Origin: Paenibacillus dokdonensis
GTDB taxonomy: Bacteria; Bacillota; Bacilli; Paenibacillales; Paenibacillaceae
Direction: 5' to 3'
Assembly (NCBI RefSeq): GCF_004916975.1
Contig: NZ_STGQ01000001.1
Location: forward strand, 3,837,674-3,901,673
DNA: 64,000 nucleotides
How positions within the stretch are numbered: position 1 is the stretch's first letter; each line of letters begins with the position of its first letter. Below the pieces are notes generated by a model. That model had not been told where the DNA came from, ran no database searches, and saw nothing but the letters and a program-made list of their open reading frames with translations. Positions 9,680 to 18,717 of the stretch are shown here, one piece after another. The position numbers were made by a program, and so were the translations under genes.

Positions 9680-10669
9680 TTACTCTTCGCCGTAGCCTTG
9701 CGGATGGCTCTGATGCCAGCTCCATGCGCTTTGAATGATGTCTTCCAGTTTTTCGCGGGACGGGTTCCAGCCAAGCACTTCTCTGGCTTTTTGGGAAGAT
9801 GCGACCAGTACCGCCGGATCACCGGCACGCCGTGCTTGCATGACCACAGGAATTTCTAAACCCGTCACCTTCTTCGCCGTTTCGATGACATCCTTCACCG
9901 AGAACCCTTCGCCGATTCCGAGGTTAAATACATTGCTGCTTTCTCCTTTGCGCAGATAATCAACGGCACGGAGATGGGCATCGGCCAAATCGCTGACATG
10001 AATATAGTCGCGAACGCAGGTTCCGTCTTCTGTCGGATAATCGTCGCCAAACACGGCAATGCTTTCCCGCTGCTTCAGTGCCGTTTGCAGCACGAGCGGA
10101 ATCAAATGGCTTTCCGGGCGGTGATCCTCGCCAATTTTTCCGCCGTCATGCGCACCCGCCGCGTTGAAATATCGCAGAGCCACATATTTGATACCAAGTA
10201 CTTGATCAAACCAGGACATCATCCGTTCCATCATGAGCTTGGTTTCCCCATATACGTTAGTCGGCTGTGTGCGGTCGTTTTCCATAATCGGTACACGTTC
10301 CGGCTCGCCGTACGTCGCTGCTGTGGAGGAAAATACGATGTTACGTACATTCGCAGCATCCATTGCTTCCAGCAGGCACAGTGTACCGTATACGTTGTTG
10401 TCGTAGTATTTCACCGGTTTCTGCATGCTCTCGCCGACAAGTGAATTGGCAGCAAAGTGGATAACGGCATCAATAGTATTTTCGCTAAACAGCTTCGCCA
10501 GAAGCTCCTTATCTCTCAGATCACCTTCATAGAGCTTGCCGCCGAGCAGCGCATTACGATGCCCCGTTTGCAGATTATCGAGTACAACAACCTCTTCGCC
10601 GCGTTCCAATAAAGCTGCTACCGTGTGGGAGCCGATGTACCCCGCTCCGCCTGTCACCAAAATAGCCAT
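9680..10669 (-). CDS. galE: UDP-glucose 4-epimerase
   Basis: Interconverts UDP-galactose and UDP-glucose. It is an extended short-chain dehydrogenase of 329 residues with the NAD-binding GGAGYIGSH at residues 6-14 and the catalytic YGETK (Tyr/Lys pair). Ser-Ser-Thr in [10 protein letters not shown] completes the active site. Its AAGGAGG site lies within the last codons of galK, so translation is probably coupled. Confidence 0.96.
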   Translation of the reverse strand: MAILVTGGAGYIGSHTVAALLERGEEVVVLDNLQTGHRNALLGGKLYEGDLRDKELLAKLFSENTIDAVIHFAANSLVGESMQKPVKYYDNNVYGTLCLLEAMDAANVRNIVFSSTAATYGEPERVPIMENDRTQPTNVYGETKLMMERMMSWFDQVLGIKYVALRYFNAAGAHDGGKIGEDHRPESHLIPLVLQTALKQRESIAVFGDDYPTEDGTCVRDYIHVSDLADAHLRAVDYLRKGESSNVFNLGIGEGFSVKDVIETAKKVTGLEIPVVMQARRAGDPAVLVASSQKAREVLGWNPSREKLEDIIQSAWSWHQSHPQGYGEE

Positions 10670-10670
10670 C

Positions 10671-11849
10671 TTATTTGTCCTCCTTCAGTTCTTTTACGCC
10701 GTCGCCGGTTCCGCAAACATAGAATTCAGCCTTGAGTCCTGTACGCTCCTGATAGGCTTGGCCTACTTGCTGCACGAACTGCTCTACCGAATCCTCATGC
10801 ACGAGGGAAACTGTGCAACCCCCAAATCCTGCTCCTGTCATACGGGCTCCAAGTGTTCCGGGAGTGCGCTGCGCTTCTTCAACCATGACATCAAGCTCTT
10901 CGCAGCTCACCTCGTATAAATAACGCAATGATTCATGCGATTCGTTCATCAGCTTGCCGAATTGATCCAGATCATTATTTTTCAAAGCTTCTACGGAATC
11001 AAGCACCCGTTGGTTTTCCTCAACGACATGCTTCGCCCGCCGTCTTACCGTTTCATCCAGAATATGATCCTGCAGTGTTTCATACTGATCCGGTTTCAGC
11101 TGTGCCAAATATTTGAGCGCATGAATGTCCTTCTTCAGAATTTCCAAAGCCGCTTCACACTGCTGTCTGCGCTCGTTGTAAGCCGAATCCACCAGGCCTC
11201 TGCGTTTGTTGGTATTGCCGATAACAATTTTATAAGCACCCGTACGGAATGGTACATGCGTATATTCAAGCGTATCGCACATCAGCAAAATCGCATGATC
11301 CTGCTTGCCGTTTGCTACGGCAAACTGATCCATAATGCCGCAGTTCACGCCAACATATTGATTTTCTGCCCGCTGCGAAAGCAGCGAAATTTTTACTGTG
11401 TCTGTTTCACAGCCCTCCATTGTTTGCAGTGCAAATGCAGTCACCACTTCAATGGAAGCTGAGGAAGATAGGCCTGCGCCATTCGGGATCTCTCCATGAT
11501 AGAGCAGGTCATAGCCTGTCGTGACCGGACAGCCGGATTTTTTATTTTCTACCATCACGCCAACCGCATAATCTACCCATTCACCGGTTTTTTCCTTGCC
11601 CAGTTCCTTCAGGCTGAATTCCTTTTCATATGGAAAATTGGTTGTTGCGAGATGGATCTTCTCATCATCACGCAGGCGCGCCAGCAATGTCGTCCCAAAT
11701 TCAAGGGCTGCGGGAAGGACATAACCTCCGTTATAGTCGATATGCTCCCCAATCAAATTCACACGGCCCGGAGCAAAAAACACCTCCACGTCATGCTTGC
11801 TGTCTCCATACTTTTCAATAAACTGCTTTTTAAGTAATTCTGTTTTCAT
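10671..11849 (-). CDS. galK: Galactokinase
   Basis: Phosphorylates galactose at C1. It is a GHMP kinase of 392 residues with the galactokinase signature [15 protein letters not shown] near the N terminus and the ATP-binding GAGLSSSAS. The third GHMP motif, [12 protein letters not shown], lies near the C terminus. It is the first gene of the galKET operon, divergent from an AraC-type regulator, with a recognisable promoter at 11892-11920. Confidence 0.96.
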   Translation of the reverse strand: MKTELLKKQFIEKYGDSKHDVEVFFAPGRVNLIGEHIDYNGGYVLPAALEFGTTLLARLRDDEKIHLATTNFPYEKEFSLKELGKEKTGEWVDYAVGVMVENKKSGCPVTTGYDLLYHGEIPNGAGLSSSASIEVVTAFALQTMEGCETDTVKISLLSQRAENQYVGVNCGIMDQFAVANGKQDHAILLMCDTLEYTHVPFRTGAYKIVIGNTNKRRGLVDSAYNERRQQCEAALEILKKDIHALKYLAQLKPDQYETLQDHILDETVRRRAKHVVEENQRVLDSVEALKNNDLDQFGKLMNESHESLRYLYEVSCEELDVMVEEAQRTPGTLGARMTGAGFGGCTVSLVHEDSVEQFVQQVGQAYQERTGLKAEFYVCGTGDGVKELKEDK

Positions 11850-11891
11850 TAGTGATGCACCATCCTTTCCTTATGGTTACTTCCTGACTTT

Positions 11892-11920
11892 ATTATAGAA
11901 AATAGCGCTGCCTTTCGTAA
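11892..11920 (-). promoter_or_regulatory. galKET promoter
   Basis: On the minus strand there is a perfect TATAAT (11892-11897), a 17-base spacer and a poor -35 TTACGA (11915-11920). The weak -35 suits an activator-dependent promoter, in line with the divergent AraC gene. Confidence 0.6.
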
Positions 11921-11941
11921 TGCAATTATGTTTGTTCTATA

Positions 11942-11970
11942 TGGATATATGTGACCTTGGAGATTATAAT
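11942..11970 (+). promoter_or_regulatory. Promoter of the AraC-type regulator
   Basis: TGGATA (11942-11947), a 17-base spacer, then a perfect TATAAT (11965-11970), about 55 bases before the regulator start. It lies back to back with the galK promoter, leaving about 20 bases between the two -35 boxes. Confidence 0.5.
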
Positions 11971-12023
11971 AGCAATATCCTTCATCTATCATTACCCACC
12001 TTAACAAAAAAGGAGTCTTTCTT

Positions 12024-12905
12024 ATGGCAGTTCAGGAAAGCTACAGCGTGGCATCCAATCCGGTTTATCATGATAAAAGCCCTCTGCATGTGCTGTTTGC
12101 AGGTGAAAGCCAGACCAAGCCGCTGCATATCGTCGGACCAAAAATATATGACTACTATCTGCTTCACTACGTGGAAAGCGGTAGGGGGATGTTTCGCACT
12201 GAACATCATACCTATGAGCTCGGAGAAGGAAGCTGCTTTCTCATTCATCCAGGCCGGCTTGTCAGCTACGCCTCGGATGCAAATGATCCCTGGCGCTATC
12301 GCTGGACTGCTTTTTCCGGAAGCGAGGCCCAGGCACTTGCAGACTCAGCCGGCTTCTCCGGCGGGCAATCCGTTCTTTTCACCAGCAGCGACAGCCTCAT
12401 CCCCTCATCAATCAAACGGATAGCGGATGCCTTTTATAGTAAAAAGGAAAGTGCAGACATGGCTGCGCTTGGTTATCTCTATCTTGTTTTTTCCGAAGCC
12501 AGGGAGATTCTGACCAGCGAAATCCGTCTGACAGGAACCGAATCTCAGGTGCAGAGGACCGTTAAGCAAATGATCCACTATATGTCCGCTCAATACTCAC
12601 ATCCCGTATCGATTGAACAAATGTGTGAAAGTCTCGGCTACAACCGGGCATACCTATCCCGTATTTTCAAAAAAGAGACCGGTATGTCTCCAGTTACGTA
12701 TCTTCTAAAGCTCCGGATCGATAAGTCCCGCCAGCTCCTCAGAGAAAGGCCGGAGCTCTCGATTGAACAGGTCGCAGCCTCGGTCGGGCTCACCGATGCC
12801 TTATACTTCTCGCGTCAGTTTAAGCGGCTATGCGGTCATGCGCCAAGCCATTATCGTACGCTCGTCGCAACCTCCCCCACATCTCTGCATGACTGTCTCT
12901 ATTAA
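12024..12905 (+). CDS. AraC family transcriptional regulator, probable galactose/galactoside regulator
   Basis: 293 residues. An N-terminal cupin-like sugar-binding half (about 10-160, including HYVESGRGMFRTE and SCFLIHPGRL) is followed by a C-terminal pair of helix-turn-helices (about 185-285). The second one contains the conserved VGLTDALYFSRQFKRLCGHAP. AAAGGAG lies eight bases before the ATG. It is divergent from galKET with closely spaced promoters, which suggests galactose-responsive control of that operon and itself. Regulation of an unlinked alpha- or beta-galactosidase system is also possible. Confidence 0.85.
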   Translation: MAVQESYSVASNPVYHDKSPLHVLFAGESQTKPLHIVGPKIYDYYLLHYVESGRGMFRTEHHTYELGEGSCFLIHPGRLVSYASDANDPWRYRWTAFSGSEAQALADSAGFSGGQSVLFTSSDSLIPSSIKRIADAFYSKKESADMAALGYLYLVFSEAREILTSEIRLTGTESQVQRTVKQMIHYMSAQYSHPVSIEQMCESLGYNRAYLSRIFKKETGMSPVTYLLKLRIDKSRQLLRERPELSIEQVAASVGLTDALYFSRQFKRLCGHAPSHYRTLVATSPTSLHDCLY

Positions 12906-12936
12906 CCCGTACGTAATTTCATTCCATTCGCAAAAA

Positions 12937-12968
12937 AGCCCGCATGCTCCATCAGGAGCATGCGGGCT
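12937..12968 (-). terminator. Terminator of the aldo/keto reductase gene
   Basis: A perfect 14-bp stem (AGCCCGCATGCTCC and complement) with a 4-base loop. The run of T is on the minus strand, so it serves the 12996-14000 gene. It may also stop the convergent AraC transcript. Confidence 0.88.
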
Positions 12969-12995
12969 TCAAGCCGTTGGTCTTGAGCAGGATAT

Positions 12996-14000
12996 TTATG
13001 ACTCGCTTTCCGTTTTCAAAATCGCCTCGATACGGTCCAGCTCTTCGCTGCTGAACTCGAGATTTTTCAAGGCGGCGACGTTATCTTCAATCTGGCTGAC
13101 GCGGCTGGCGCCAATTAAGGCAGAAGTGACTTTGCCTCCGCGAAGCGCCCAAGCCAGAGCAAGCTGCGCCAGACTTTGACCGCGGGCCGCCGCAAGCTGG
13201 TTCAATGCGCGTATTTTACGTTGAACCTCAGGTGTAATATCATTGACGTTTAAAAATACGGATGAACTCGCAGCCCGGGAATCATCCGGAACACCATTCA
13301 AATATTTATTGGTAAGCAGGCCTTGTTGAAGAGGTGTGAAAGCAATACTGCCCACACCATTCTCATCAAGCACGTCCTGGAGGCCGTTCTCAATCCAGCG
13401 GTTGAGCATCGAGTAGCTAGGCTGGTGAATAAGCAGCGGGGTACCTAAAGATTTTAGTATCGATATGGCTTCCGCCGTCTTCTCGGCCGTATAGTTAGAA
13501 ATACCGACATATAACGCCTTGCCCGAACGCACGATATGATCCAGTGCCATCATGGTCTCCTCAAGCGGCGTGTTCGGATCGAATCGATGGGAATAAAAAA
13601 TATCAACATAGTCCAGATCCAGCCGTTTCAGGCTTTGATCAAGGCTGGAAATCAGATTTTTACGGGAGCCCCACTCGCCATAAGGTCCCGGCCACATATA
13701 GTATCCAGCTTTGGAGGAGATGATCAGCTCATCCCGATAGCCCTTCAAGTCCTGCTTGAGAATTCTTCCAAAGGTTTCCTCGGCGGAGCCTGGAGGCGGG
13801 CCATAATTATTCGCCAAATCAAAATGGGTAATGCCCAGATCAAACGCTCGCGTGACCATATTGCGGGCATTCTCAAACGTATCCACTCCGCCGAAATTAT
13901 GCCAAAGGCCAAGAGATATGGCCGGAAGCTTGAGTCCCGACCGGCCGCAGCGGTTATAAACCATCTCTTCATACCGTGCTTCGCTAGGTGTATATACCAT
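12996..14000 (-). CDS. Aldo/keto reductase (YghZ/MgrA type)
   Basis: NADPH-dependent reductase of 334 residues with a TIM-barrel AKR fold. The catalytic tetrad can be read as Asp and Tyr in DLANNYG, Lys in SSKAGY and His in FYSHRFD. The insert WPGPYGEWGSRK is typical of the YghZ / L-glyceraldehyde-3-phosphate reductase and voltage-gated K-channel beta-subunit branch. AAAGGCGG precedes the ATG. It is likely involved in detoxifying reactive aldehydes such as methylglyoxal; the true substrate is not determinable. Confidence 0.9.
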   Translation of the reverse strand: MVYTPSEARYEEMVYNRCGRSGLKLPAISLGLWHNFGGVDTFENARNMVTRAFDLGITHFDLANNYGPPPGSAEETFGRILKQDLKGYRDELIISSKAGYYMWPGPYGEWGSRKNLISSLDQSLKRLDLDYVDIFYSHRFDPNTPLEETMMALDHIVRSGKALYVGISNYTAEKTAEAISILKSLGTPLLIHQPSYSMLNRWIENGLQDVLDENGVGSIAFTPLQQGLLTNKYLNGVPDDSRAASSSVFLNVNDITPEVQRKIRALNQLAAARGQSLAQLALAWALRGGKVTSALIGASRVSQIEDNVAALKNLEFSSEELDRIEAILKTESES

Positions 14001-14114
14001 TGCAATCCGCCTTTCTATGATAAGGTGCCATTACTTGGAAAATATCATATCTCTTTTTCGCTTGGTTTGACAAGAAACCGATTACAAAGCTCATTGAACC
14101 CTGTTTGAATACCT

Positions 14115-14858
14115 TCAGATGCCGAGAATTCGACTAACCTGATCCATAACTTCCCCAATTTTATCTTTGATCATCAGGTTGGCCTTCTGGTCATAAGGCG
14201 TCGGGTCCATATTGAGCAGTACCGAACGCGGCCCTTCAAAATAAGATACAAGCTCTGCTGCCGGATGAACCGTCAATGACGTCCCTCCGACGATGAGCAG
14301 ATCCGCATTCGTGATCGCATCCATGGAGCTGATGAGCACTTGCTGGTCAAGTGCTTCCTCATAAAGCACCACATCCGGTTTCACAATTCCTTGGCAATAT
14401 GGGCAACGTGGAACCAGATGCTTACTGGCCATCACCTGTTCCAGTCCGAAAAAGCTTCTGCAGCCCATGCAATAATTACGGTGCACCGAGCCATGCAGCT
14501 CAAGAACCTCTTTACTGCCTGCCTTTTGATGCAGTCCATCGATATTTTGCGTCACCACGGCCTTCAGCTTCCCCTGTTTCTCCAGCTTAGCCAGAAGCCG
14601 GTGGCAGCCGTTGGGCTGAGCATCCGGATGAAGCATTTTACTGCGGTAAAAATCAAAAAAGATTTCGGGCATCTTGACGAAAAAAGAGCGGCTGAGCATA
14701 AGCTCGGGTGGATAAGGAGAATGCTGCTCGGTCTGGTACAAGCCCGCGGCGGAGCGGAAATCGGGAATGCCACTCTCTGTAGAGGAACCCGCTCCGCCAA
14801 AAAAGACGATATTATCACTCTGTTCAATCCAAGAGGCTAATGTTTCAATCTTCTGCAC
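14115..14858 (-). CDS. NAD-dependent protein deacylase (sirtuin, SrtN-like)
   Basis: Removes acyl groups from lysines using NAD. Visible motifs are GAGSSTESGIPDFR (residues about 22-35), TQNIDGLH and the catalytic His in LELHGSVH. Two zinc pairs, CMGC and CPYC, lie about 20 residues apart. The GTG at 14858 is preferred because GGAGG sits ten bases upstream and it gives 247 residues, the B. subtilis SrtN length. An upstream ATG would add 13 unlikely residues. No partner acetyl-CoA synthetase gene is adjacent. Confidence 0.9.
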   Translation of the reverse strand: MQKIETLASWIEQSDNIVFFGGAGSSTESGIPDFRSAAGLYQTEQHSPYPPELMLSRSFFVKMPEIFFDFYRSKMLHPDAQPNGCHRLLAKLEKQGKLKAVVTQNIDGLHQKAGSKEVLELHGSVHRNYCMGCRSFFGLEQVMASKHLVPRCPYCQGIVKPDVVLYEEALDQQVLISSMDAITNADLLIVGGTSLTVHPAAELVSYFEGPRSVLLNMDPTPYDQKANLMIKDKIGEVMDQVSRILGI

Positions 14859-14936
14859 TTTCTGTGCACCTCCACATATGATCGGGTTCCATGCCATTAC
14901 TTTCTAATTTTGTTCGATAATGTATTGGATACATGA

Positions 14937-14968
14937 TCAGCCTGCCTCCCATGGGGACGGCAGGCTGA
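14937..14968 (-). terminator. Hairpin after eda, possible terminator
   Basis: A perfect 10-bp stem TCAGCCTGCC / GGCAGGCTGA with a 12-base loop, downstream of eda on the minus strand. It lacks a clear T run, so termination is uncertain. Confidence 0.4.
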
Positions 14969-15040
14969 CTTCATAAGCCGCTTTGACACGGCCGAGCTGC
15001 CGCATTGCCCTGGAGGGGCTTTTGTCACGTTCATCGCTCT

Positions 15041-15703
15041 CTATTTTTTGGCGTCTCGGTAAGCTTGCATATATTGCTGCGCCTTATCACGCACCAGATC
15101 CATATTTCCAGTCTTTATCGCTTCGTTAGTTAAGTCTGAGCCGATGCCTACGGCTACAGCTCCCCCGTGGATCCAATCCTTCAGATTGGAGAGCGAAACT
15201 CCGCCAGTCGGCATAAAGTTAGCCTGCGGCATAGGGCCTTTCATTGTCTTGATTATTCCCGGTTCATATAAATTACCCGGGAACAGCTTAACAATATCGA
15301 CCCCAAGCTCCAGCGCATGCTGGACTTCAGCTATCGTCATGACGCCAGGCATAATCGGTATGCGGTACAGATTGCATATTTTAACCGTTTCCGGGTTGAG
15401 CGAAGGCCCTACCACGAACTCGGCACCAGCCATAATTGCAGCTCGTGCAGTCTGAGGCTCCAGCACGGTGCCGGCCCCAATCACAGCAAATTTTTCGGGA
15501 TCACTGGTCTTCCAGCTGTACAAGCGGCTCAGCTTCTCAATCGCCTGGAGTGCGCCTGGTACCGTCAATGTCACTTCAATCACTTTAATTCCACCGGCTA
15601 TGGCCGCTTCCGCCATGGCGAAAACCTGATCCGCAGAATCCCCCCGCAGCACAGCCACAACCCCGTTATCGGTAATCTTCTGTAATACCTGGAGTTTTTT
15701 CAC
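15041..15703 (-). CDS. eda: KHG/KDPG aldolase (bifunctional)
   Basis: Cleaves 2-keto-3-deoxy-6-phosphogluconate to pyruvate and glyceraldehyde-3-phosphate, and probably also 4-hydroxy-2-oxoglutarate. It is a class I aldolase; the Schiff-base lysine is in DIVKLFPGN, and the catalytic Glu is in VIEVTLT. GTG at 15703 has GGAG nine bases upstream and gives 220 residues. A longer frame adds eight residues that overlap the ribosome site. It follows kdgK by 138 bases on the same strand and completes the conversion of 2-keto-3-deoxygluconate from pectin or hexuronate breakdown. Confidence 0.92.
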   Translation of the reverse strand: MKKLQVLQKITDNGVVAVLRGDSADQVFAMAEAAIAGGIKVIEVTLTVPGALQAIEKLSRLYSWKTSDPEKFAVIGAGTVLEPQTARAAIMAGAEFVVGPSLNPETVKICNLYRIPIMPGVMTIAEVQHALELGVDIVKLFPGNLYEPGIIKTMKGPMPQANFMPTGGVSLSNLKDWIHGGAVAVGIGSDLTNEAIKTGNMDLVRDKAQQYMQAYRDAKK

Positions 15704-15841
15704 TATCAAACGCTCCTTTTCACTCATTATATGGAAATCCCACCGGGATGTCTATCGATTGCAGCGATGGCTGAATATGTCTGGAATTTCACAATAATAA
15801 TCATTAAATTATGTAATACTTTAAAATCCTGCAGACCCAAA

Positions 15842-16810
15842 TTATCTTTCGATATGCATCTTCCGCTCAAGCTTTGCTTCCACCTGCTCCCAGGTTGGTA
15901 GCGCTTCCCAATCTCCCACGGCTTGGATGACCATGGAACCCATCAGGTTGCCAAGACGCACGGCTTCCACCGTTGTTTGTCCTTTAAGCAGTCCGGCAAT
16001 GAAGCCCGCACAGAAGCCATCACCCGCCCCGACAGTGTCAAGCACCTGATCCGCTTTAAAATAAGGAACTTCCGTCAGGGTACCATGCTCCAATACATAG
16101 GTCAACTCCGGTCCGCCCTTAATAATGGAAACTGCATTCAGACGGGACAGCTCGGCAAAAACAGCCTCATCCTCTTCCACATCGTAAAGAAGCTTCAATT
16201 CATCCAGCCCCGGCAGGAAGTAATCCGCTTTCTCTGCTAATCGCAAGAGAACGCCGCGCGCTTCCTCCAGCGTCCACAGCTTGAGCCTCAAATTGGGATC
16301 AAAGCTGACTTTGACTCCGGCGCTTCGCGCAATATCCATGGCTCTCTCCACACAAGCTAAAGCCGAAGGACTAATGGCTGCAGTAATGCCGGTCACGTGA
16401 AGAATTTTCGAGCTCTGAATATAGGAGGCGTCCAGATTCTCTGCCTTCATTTGGCTTGCAGCCGAAGCTTTACGGTAATAATATACCGAAGACTTTCCTG
16501 CTGTGTTTTCACGGATCATCAGGCCAGTCGGAGCATCGCTGCTCAGTACAGCACGCGACACATCAACGCCTTCGCCACGTATCGCTTTATATATCATCGT
16601 CCCGATTGGATCGCTGCCAAGCGCACCGAACCAGCCTGCGCGATGTCCTAACCGGCCAACTCCAATAGCTACATTGCTTTCTGCCCCGCCAAATGACTTG
16701 TTCAGAGTAGAAGCATACTCCAATCCCCGGGAGTCTTGTGCCGTAAACAATCCCATGCTTTCGCCGAAAGTAACCAGTTCAGGTGCCAAAAGTGCTGTAT
16801 CCTGCTGCAT
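15842..16810 (-). CDS. kdgK: 2-dehydro-3-deoxygluconokinase
   Basis: PfkB/ribokinase-family sugar kinase of 322 residues that phosphorylates 2-keto-3-deoxygluconate. The N-terminal substrate-binding GGAESNVAIGVGRLG and the C-terminal PfkB signature DTVGAGDGFCAGF (catalytic Asp) are clear. The ATG at 16810 has a GAGAGGGG site upstream; the longer frame has none. It is transcribed ahead of eda from a good sigmaA promoter at 16845-16873. The two genes stand alone, with no kduI, kduD or uxu genes adjacent. Confidence 0.93.
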   Translation of the reverse strand: MQQDTALLAPELVTFGESMGLFTAQDSRGLEYASTLNKSFGGAESNVAIGVGRLGHRAGWFGALGSDPIGTMIYKAIRGEGVDVSRAVLSSDAPTGLMIRENTAGKSSVYYYRKASAASQMKAENLDASYIQSSKILHVTGITAAISPSALACVERAMDIARSAGVKVSFDPNLRLKLWTLEEARGVLLRLAEKADYFLPGLDELKLLYDVEEDEAVFAELSRLNAVSIIKGGPELTYVLEHGTLTEVPYFKADQVLDTVGAGDGFCAGFIAGLLKGQTTVEAVRLGNLMGSMVIQAVGDWEALPTWEQVEAKLERKMHIER

Positions 16811-16844
16811 AATAGTCCCCTCTCCGTTTTTAAAGTCTGTACCT

Positions 16845-16873
16845 ATTGTCAGCGGATGAGGTTTTGTTGTCAA
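16845..16873 (-). promoter_or_regulatory. kdgK-eda promoter
   Basis: On the minus strand, TTGACA (16868-16873), a 17-base spacer, then GACAAT (16845-16850), 35 bases before the kdgK start. Confidence 0.72.
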
Positions 16874-16928
16874 TATGTAACAATTTCATCGCTTTGACAC
16901 ACTTAGATTGAATGTTAGCGTTTTTCCA

Positions 16929-16944
16929 TGTGATTAAAATCACA
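16929..16944 (+). promoter_or_regulatory. Fnr/Crp-type palindrome
   Basis: TGTGATTAAAATCACA is a perfect 16-bp palindrome matching TGTGA-N6-TCACA, the Fnr/Crp-family site of Bacillales. Its centre (16936.5) lies about 40 bases upstream of a start site expected from TAGTAT at 16963-16968. That is the usual place for direct activation of the rightward acyltransferase gene. Confidence 0.6.
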
Positions 16945-17000
16945 ATATATCCCTTCAAAGCGTAGTATTTTAAAGGTGAAAGAAAATGGAGGGAATCATC

Positions 17001-18035
17001 ATGGAAAAGACACTAGCCAAACAGGGAGAAACCTACTTTTTAAATCTACGGTTTGTATTGATCCTGACCGTTTTTATAGGAAACGCCATCGAGCCTCTCA
17101 TTCGTCAAATGGACGGTATGCATGCGCTGTATCTGTGGATATTCACATTTCATATGCCGCTGTTTGTATTCGTGACCGGGTACTTTGCCAAAGGCGGACT
17201 CAGGGGCGCCAAGGGACGCAATACACTGCTGCAAATCGGCCTGCAGTATATTATTTTTCAAAGCCTGTATTCGTTTCTGGATCTTACGTTCTTTCGATTA
17301 CAGAACATTCATCATTCGTTTTTTGCCCCTTATCTGCTGCTCTGGTTTCTCGCGAGTCATGTAGGATGGCGCCTGCTGACATTGGGAATGCATAAATTAA
17401 GCCCGGCAGTACAAATCACTCTTTCGCTGATTTTGGGTGTACTGGTCGGCTATCTCCGGTTGGACGGGGCTTGGCTTAGCTTTAGCCGGACTTTTGTATA
17501 CCTGCCCTTCTTTGTCATTGGCTATCATTTTTCGTTTCAGACTTTTGTGCAATTTTTCACCAAGCAAAAAAAGAGAATCGCTGCTGCTGCATCGGCCATT
17601 CTCTTCATCATTATCGCCCTGTGGGGACTGCATATTCCGGAAGGCTGGCTCTTTGGCAGCATGACCTACACGCAGCTCGGGCATCACGAATGGTACGCCG
17701 GATTGTACCGGGTAGCTCTATATGGACTCCAGCTGATATCGGGTGCTGCATTCCTGGCTTGGATACCTTTCCGGGAGAGCCAATTGACCGATCTGGGACG
17801 CCGTACGTTGTACGTATTCTTACTTCACGGCTTTATCATCCGCTTGGCCACCATGTCGGGGCTGTATAGCTACATCCACCATCCGGCGGCAGCACTTCTG
17901 CTCATCGCCGGGGCTATTTTGCTGACGATCGCTCTTGCCCAGCCTGTCGTGCGAAAAATAGCACATCCTGTAATTGAGCCGCCAGTCACATGGATTATTC
18001 GGCTGGAACGTTTCGCTTTGGGCAGATCGCTGTAA
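17001..18035 (+). CDS. Membrane acyltransferase (COG3594, fucose 4-O-acetylase/YkrP type)
   Basis: An integral membrane protein of 344 residues with about ten hydrophobic segments. It has the family's N-terminal LRFVLILTVFIGNAIEPL followed by FHMPLFVFVTGYFAKG, which contains the conserved His of acyltransferase-3 proteins. It is expected to O-acetylate a cell-surface polysaccharide. The ATG at 17001 has GGAGGG seven bases upstream; an ATG five codons earlier overlaps that site. It is monocistronic and preceded by an Fnr-like site. The acceptor polymer is unknown. Confidence 0.85.
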   Translation: MEKTLAKQGETYFLNLRFVLILTVFIGNAIEPLIRQMDGMHALYLWIFTFHMPLFVFVTGYFAKGGLRGAKGRNTLLQIGLQYIIFQSLYSFLDLTFFRLQNIHHSFFAPYLLLWFLASHVGWRLLTLGMHKLSPAVQITLSLILGVLVGYLRLDGAWLSFSRTFVYLPFFVIGYHFSFQTFVQFFTKQKKRIAAAASAILFIIIALWGLHIPEGWLFGSMTYTQLGHHEWYAGLYRVALYGLQLISGAAFLAWIPFRESQLTDLGRRTLYVFLLHGFIIRLATMSGLYSYIHHPAAALLLIAGAILLTIALAQPVVRKIAHPVIEPPVTWIIRLERFALGRSL

Positions 18036-18228
18036 AGGTTATGGCTTCATATCACTTAAACCAGCATTGGTAAAAAAAATGTCTAAATGCAGGGCTACAC
18101 AGTTCAAGGCTGCAAGTGAGTTATTTACCAATGATTGCATAAATTAATTGTTTCACCCCATTTAGTAGGTGGTAAGTAAATGATGCGCGCAACAATAACA
18201 AAAAACGACTACCAAGGAGTGATTTGTA

Positions 18229-18474
18229 ATGGCACGTAATAATAACGGTAAAATGAGTAGAGAAGAAGCTGGACGTATGGGTGGAGAAGCAACCGCTAAG
18301 AACCATGACAAAGACTTCTATCAGGAAATCGGTAAAAAAGGCGGGGACGCCACTTCCAAATCCCATGATAAAGATTTTTATCAGGAAATCGGCCGCAAAG
18401 GCGGAGAAGCGACTTCCGATTCTCATGACAAGGATTTCTATAAAGAAATCGGCCGCAAAGGCGGAAAAAACTAA
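18229..18474 (+). CDS. KGG-repeat stress protein (GsiB/YciG-like)
   Basis: A small hydrophilic protein (81 residues) made almost entirely of near-identical 20-residue units of the form HDKDFYQEIGRKGGEATSDS. Three copies are preceded by a degenerate first copy, REEAGRMGGEATAKN. This is the KGG/stress-induced hydrophilic repeat family, to which B. subtilis general stress protein GsiB belongs. It has no hydrophobic core or cysteine and is probably disordered. AAGGAG lies before the ATG and a strong terminator follows, so it is a single-gene unit. Its biochemical role is unknown; desiccation or osmotic protection is the usual guess. Confidence 0.85.
   Translation: MARNNNGKMSREEAGRMGGEATAKNHDKDFYQEIGKKGGDATSKSHDKDFYQEIGRKGGEATSDSHDKDFYKEIGRKGGKN
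18304..18468 (+). repeat. Tandem 60-bp coding repeats
   Basis: About 2.7 direct copies of a 60-base unit, each starting near CATGACAAAGACTTCTAT or a close variant. They encode the HDKDFY-EIG-KGG units. Differences are mostly synonymous or conservative, pointing to old internal duplication. Confidence 0.75.
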
Positions 18475-18505
18475 TATAAGCTTGCGTAAAGCATAACAAC
18501 GGCTG

Positions 18506-18551
18506 AAAAAAGGCATCTTCCATCCGAATGCGGATTGGGAATGCCTTTTTT
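18506..18551 (+). terminator. Terminator after the KGG-repeat gene
   Basis: A long stem (AAAAAAGGCAT..CCATCCG with its partner CGGATT..ATGCCTTTTTT) closes a 4-base loop and ends in a T run. It contains one or two mismatches. Confidence 0.88.
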
Positions 18552-18717
18552 CTTGCTATTACCAGCTCCTGACAGCTCTAAAACCTTTATTCGTTGCTAG
18601 AAAAACCTCTCATTTTGTGATAGACTCATTTAAAATCGTTTATTCGGGCACTTCTTTCGGTAACCGCGCTAAAGCGAGATGGGTTTAAACATTCACTAAA
18701 TAGGGGGAAGAGACATC

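Noticed and set aside
16915..16932. Possible cre site (GTTAGCGTTTTTCC) near kdgK
   Set aside because: Spacing around the CG core is off by one base from the consensus on either strand.
18150..18176. Possible sigmaB promoter (GTTTCA..GGTAAG) before the KGG-repeat gene
   Set aside because: The -10 departs from GGGWAW and the 15-base spacer is long; too weak to list although the gene is a stress type.
18655..18690. GGTAACCGCGC in the ilvD leader, resembling a T-box
   Set aside because: It is not the conserved AGGGTGGTACCGCG, and no specifier stem or downstream terminator hairpin was found.
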